Shown: piece by piece, positions 6,606-8,882 of the stretch
How the letters are laid out: every line of letters begins with the position of its first letter
Position numbering within the stretch: the stretch's first letter is position 1
Assembly: GCA_018646565.1 (NCBI GenBank)
Contig: JABGUO010000033.1
Coordinates: 1 to 8,882 of the forward strand
Length of the DNA: 8,882 nt
DNA from: Opitutia bacterium
Lineage (GTDB): Bacteria > Verrucomicrobiota > Verrucomicrobiia > Opitutales > Seribacteraceae
Direction: 5' to 3'
Position numbers and translations under genes: made by a program
The notes under the pieces: model-generated
What the model was told of the DNA's origin: nothing
The model's input: only the letters and a program-made list of their open reading frames with translations
Database searches by the model: none

Positions 6606-6614
6606 TCTTTCGAG
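6597..6614. terminator. Small hairpin between converging genes
   Basis: CTCGAA (6597-6602) and TTCGAG (6609-6614) form a perfect 6-bp stem with a 6-nt loop spanning the stop codon of the upstream gene. On the minus strand the stem is followed by GGGTTTT, so it could weakly terminate sulfatase transcripts. On the plus strand there is no T-run. A second AT-only palindrome, TAAAATATTTTA, lies at 6627-6638 over the sulfatase stop codon. Confidence 0.3.
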
Positions 6615-6635
6615 AAATCTACGCCTTAAAATATT

Positions 6636-8153
6636 TTATTCATAATTCCATTTCATGATCCATGGATCGTGAAATTTGGATTGGGCGGATTTAAGCTTTT
6701 CCTTGTAGGTATTGAGTATGGCGGCGTGTTTTGAGCTACTGGCTAGGTTATTTGATTCGTGGGGATCCTGATCAATTTTATAGAACTCAAATTCTGGGCG
6801 ATGGATGTAGTCACGAACCGTTTTTTGTCCATAGGGTGCACTCATTGATTTTTGATACTGTGCCTGGAAACTACTGGCTGCCCAGAGGTCGGAGGCAAAG
6901 GGATAGGGGAGAGGATGGGCGATATTCCAGATCAATTTATATTGCTCGTCGCGGATAACCCGCATGGGATAGTACATTTGAATTTCGTGAAAGGTGTGGG
7001 AGGCAAAGATTTCATTCCAGTGATTTTTTGCGGGATCTCCCAGAATGGAAAGCCAGGACTTGCCATGATAGCGAGCAAGTTTGTGAATATTACCAAGGTT
7101 GTCCTTGGGTACTCCGGACTTGATTTTTTTCTCGTTCTGCTTTTCGACCCAGAGAGTGGGTCGGTTCTTTTTGTGATCCAAGGCACCTGCAAAATCAAGC
7201 AGGGAGGGGGTAATGTCGATATGACTGATCAAACTTTTATGTTTGATTCCGCGTTTGTTTTCATAAGGATTACGGACCACAAAGGGAACCTTTAGTCCTC
7301 CTTCGTAAACGGTGGTTTTTCCTCCGGCAAATGCCATCCCATGATCGGAGGTGAAGACGAGCAGGGTTTTATCGTAAAGTTCAGCTTCTTTTAAAATCTC
7401 GATGAGGCGGGCTAGGCCTTGGTCGATCCGGGAGACGCTTTGATAATAGTGAGCCAATTCCTCGCGTGTTTTGATGGTGTCGGGCAGAAATGAAGGGATG
7501 GGTAGGTCTTGGGGTTGGTAAAAGATCTCATCGACCTCGTCATGCGATTTCCTATTTGGCTTATTACCAAAGAGGTCAGGTTTAAGGCGTTGTTTGGAGG
7601 AGTTGTCTTTTCCACCCCCGCGGTGCGGATCTGAGGTTGCGAAGTAGAGAAAGAATGGTTTGTCACTGTTTTTTGTAATGAATTTCCTAGATTGTTCGGC
7701 CATGTGGACTGCGTTACGCTGGTTTCCTTTGAGGTAAGTTTCAAAGGGGAAGACTCTTTCGGGAGCCACATGATATTTTCCAATATGGCCAGTTCTGTAT
7801 CCCGCCTTCGCCATAGCCCGTGGCAGAGACAGACTACTGACATTTTCGTAACTTGAGAATTTGTGAAAGGAGTGTTGGTGGCCGTACTGTCCGTTGGCAT
7901 GATTGTGGAGTCCACTCAGTACTACTGATCGACTGGCGGAGCAACTGGCGGTGGTGGCAAAGGCGTTTTGAAACAGTGTTCCATCTTCGGCGACTGCATC
8001 GATTGCCGGAGTCTTTGCGATGGGATCCCCATAGCAACCAAGTGTAGGGGACTGGTCGTCCGTAATAAAGAAAATGATATTTTTTTCGGCCGCAAAAGAA
8101 ACCGCGGAACAAGCGAGGGAAATCAAGAAACAAGGGACGATACTCTTTTTCAT
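6636..8153 (-). CDS. Exported type I sulfatase, heparan N-sulfatase (SGSH)-like
   Basis: This encodes 505 residues with a signal peptide (MKKSIVPCFLISLACSAVSF, then AA). The formylglycine motif is C-S-A-S-R at residues 71-75, where Cys 71 is converted to formylglycine by a maturation enzyme. Metal and active-site residues are in place: TDDQ (Asp 32, Asp 33), GKYHV (Lys 126, His 128), TSDHG (Asp 270, His 271) and LKVP (Lys 289). Several stretches resemble human N-sulfoglucosamine sulfohydrolase from memory: the CSASR-VVLSGLHNHANGQYG region, FATSDPHRGG, SHTFHEIQMYYPMRVI and the closing HDPW. It therefore probably belongs to sulfatase subfamily S1_8 and removes sulfate from a sulfated glycan; N- versus O-sulfate preference is inference. 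No Shine-Dalgarno precedes the ATG. A weak promoter pair (TTGGAA, 17 bp, TAGAAA on the minus strand, at 8216-8244) lies in the gap upstream. No maturase or transporter is visible nearby. Confidence 0.93.
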   Translation of the reverse strand: MKKSIVPCFLISLACSAVSFAAEKNIIFFITDDQSPTLGCYGDPIAKTPAIDAVAEDGTLFQNAFATTASCSASRSVVLSGLHNHANGQYGHQHSFHKFSSYENVSSLSLPRAMAKAGYRTGHIGKYHVAPERVFPFETYLKGNQRNAVHMAEQSRKFITKNSDKPFFLYFATSDPHRGGGKDNSSKQRLKPDLFGNKPNRKSHDEVDEIFYQPQDLPIPSFLPDTIKTREELAHYYQSVSRIDQGLARLIEILKEAELYDKTLLVFTSDHGMAFAGGKTTVYEGGLKVPFVVRNPYENKRGIKHKSLISHIDITPSLLDFAGALDHKKNRPTLWVEKQNEKKIKSGVPKDNLGNIHKLARYHGKSWLSILGDPAKNHWNEIFASHTFHEIQMYYPMRVIRDEQYKLIWNIAHPLPYPFASDLWAASSFQAQYQKSMSAPYGQKTVRDYIHRPEFEFYKIDQDPHESNNLASSSKHAAILNTYKEKLKSAQSKFHDPWIMKWNYE

Positions 8154-8261
8154 AAGTTTGAAGAATGGAAAAGCGGCAATAAAGGGTCAAGTACAGCCTA
8201 GGCAATAGAGCCTTTTTTCTAGCGAGGGTGTGTGATGTTTCCAAGAAATCGCTTTATTGAA

Positions 8262-8882
8262 CTACGAATTAGATACATTCTTTTTTTTCAAAATTTCCCA
8301 CTTAGCCAATCGTTCTGCAACGGTAGATTCGGCACCGGAATTTTTTGCATGATAAAGATCGAGTGGTTTTTCGAGGTAGTGTTGACCGGAAATATTTTCC
8401 GGGTAATCGTGACTGTATAAATAAGACTCCTCTTCATTATCACGATGGTTTTTGTTTCGGCCATGTCGATCCTGTATGGATGTAGGAACTGACTGAACGG
8501 GGCTGTCTTTAATTGCCTGTTTTGCTTTGGCCATCGCCATGGTGGCACTATTACTTTTGGGACAGGTGGCAAGAAAGAGGGTGGCATGTGCCAGATTGAA
8601 CTCGCACTCGGGAAGGCCAATGGTTTCACATGCCCGGAAGGTTGCATCGGCTATAAGCAGGGCTCGGGAGTCGGCAAGGCCTACATCCTCGGAAGCAAAA
8701 ATGACTAATCGGCGGGCAATAAATCGTGGGTCTTCCCCGCCGGCGAGCATTTTGGCGAGCCAGTAAATGGCGGCATCGGGGTCGTTTCCTCGCATACTCT
8801 TGATAAATGCCGAGGCAGTGTTGTAGTGTTCCTCTTCATCGCGGTCGTAACGAATACTTCGTTCACGACAAAACCCGGCGAT
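8262..8882 (-). CDS. rarA: Replication-associated recombination protein A (RarA/MgsA), C-terminal part
   Basis: The minus-strand frame is open from the window edge at 8882 to the stop at 8262, giving 206 residues; the N-terminal AAA+ ATPase part lies outside. Diagnostic RarA sequence is visible: EEHYNTASAFIKSMRGNDPD, AIYWLAKMLAGGEDPRFIARR, ASEDVGLADSRAL, then CPKSNSA, YSHDYPENISGQHYL and a basic end. This is the tetramerisation and clamp-interacting half of the MgsA family (PF12002 region). RarA acts on stalled replication forks and gapped DNA together with single-strand-binding protein. The ATG at 8795 is internal and not the start. The usual NAPTKLMK-type helix before the Y-HD motif is replaced by a basic and acidic stretch (DRHGRNKNHRDNEEES). 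The sulfatase gene follows on the same strand after 108 bp; a functional link is unlikely. Confidence 0.92.
   Translation of the reverse strand: MAGFCRERSIRYDRDEEEHYNTASAFIKSMRGNDPDAAIYWLAKMLAGGEDPRFIARRLVIFASEDVGLADSRALLIADATFRACETIGLPECEFNLAHATLFLATCPKSNSATMAMAKAKQAIKDSPVQSVPTSIQDRHGRNKNHRDNEEESYLYSHDYPENISGQHYLEKPLDLYHAKNSGAESTVAERLAKWEILKKKNVSNS

Noticed and set aside
6731..7295. Plus-strand ORFs of 75 and 147 codons within the sulfatase
   Set aside because: They are antisense to well-conserved sulfatase sequence and have no independent support.
8200..8218. Plus-strand hairpin AGGC/GCCT followed by six T
   Set aside because: It looks like an intrinsic terminator, but the stem is only 4 bp and no plus-strand gene lies upstream to be terminated.
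7412..8244. Other-frame minus-strand ORFs of 167 and 136 codons over the sulfatase 5' half
   Set aside because: They are alternate frames of the same strand; the sulfatase frame holds the signal peptide and catalytic motifs, and it is uninterrupted, so there is no frameshift to explain.
1..8882. CRISPR array, insertion sequence, prophage, toxin-antitoxin or other defence system, tRNA or rRNA
   Set aside because: I saw no regularly spaced repeats, transposase or integrase motifs, tRNA-like cloverleafs or rRNA stretches on either strand.

Overview
The window suggests a marine-type bacterium of the Planctomycetota-Verrucomicrobiota-Lentisphaerota (PVC) group. Three things point there: a type I sulfatase close to heparan N-sulfatases, a PQQ-like beta-propeller protein of the kind often found near sulfatases in these phyla, and exported family-specific proteins of unknown role. 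The DNA is fairly AT-rich. This placement rests on family resemblance recalled from memory, not on a search. I see no rRNA, tRNA, CRISPR array, insertion sequence, integrase or phage gene, so this looks like an ordinary chromosomal stretch.

Layout. Bases 1-540 (+) are the 3' end of a beta-propeller gene. Bases 728-1639 (+) encode an exported protein of unknown function, which converges on a short minus-strand DUF2805/TIGR03643 gene (1658-2041). Bases 2107-2880 (+) encode an unrecognised acidic cytoplasmic protein with a strong ribosome binding site. After a 0.4-kb gap come two tightly spaced plus-strand genes: an exported endonuclease/exonuclease/phosphatase-fold hydrolase (about 3313-4203) and an exported HAD acid phosphatase of the class B/C, e(P4)-like type (4215-4895). 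Their 11-bp spacing and shared export suggest a two-gene operon, possibly for releasing phosphate from organic phosphoesters.

Bases 4896-5279 hold a near-perfect 32-bp palindrome, a good sigma70-like promoter and a possible 47-codon small ORF. This ORF overlaps the next gene by ATGA. The next gene (5280-6605) encodes a membrane protein with a cytoplasmic cyclic-nucleotide-binding-like domain, one membrane segment and an external coiled coil. On the minus strand, 6636-8153 encodes a complete exported sulfatase with its formylglycine motif. Bases 8262-8882 encode the C-terminal part of the RarA/MgsA replication-associated ATPase, cut by the window edge.

The strongest leads are the palindrome/promoter/small-ORF leader in front of the receptor-like protein, that protein's unusual domain order with a degenerate phosphate-binding cassette, and the secreted hydrolase pair. 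I found nothing I would confidently call a new defence or mobile system.
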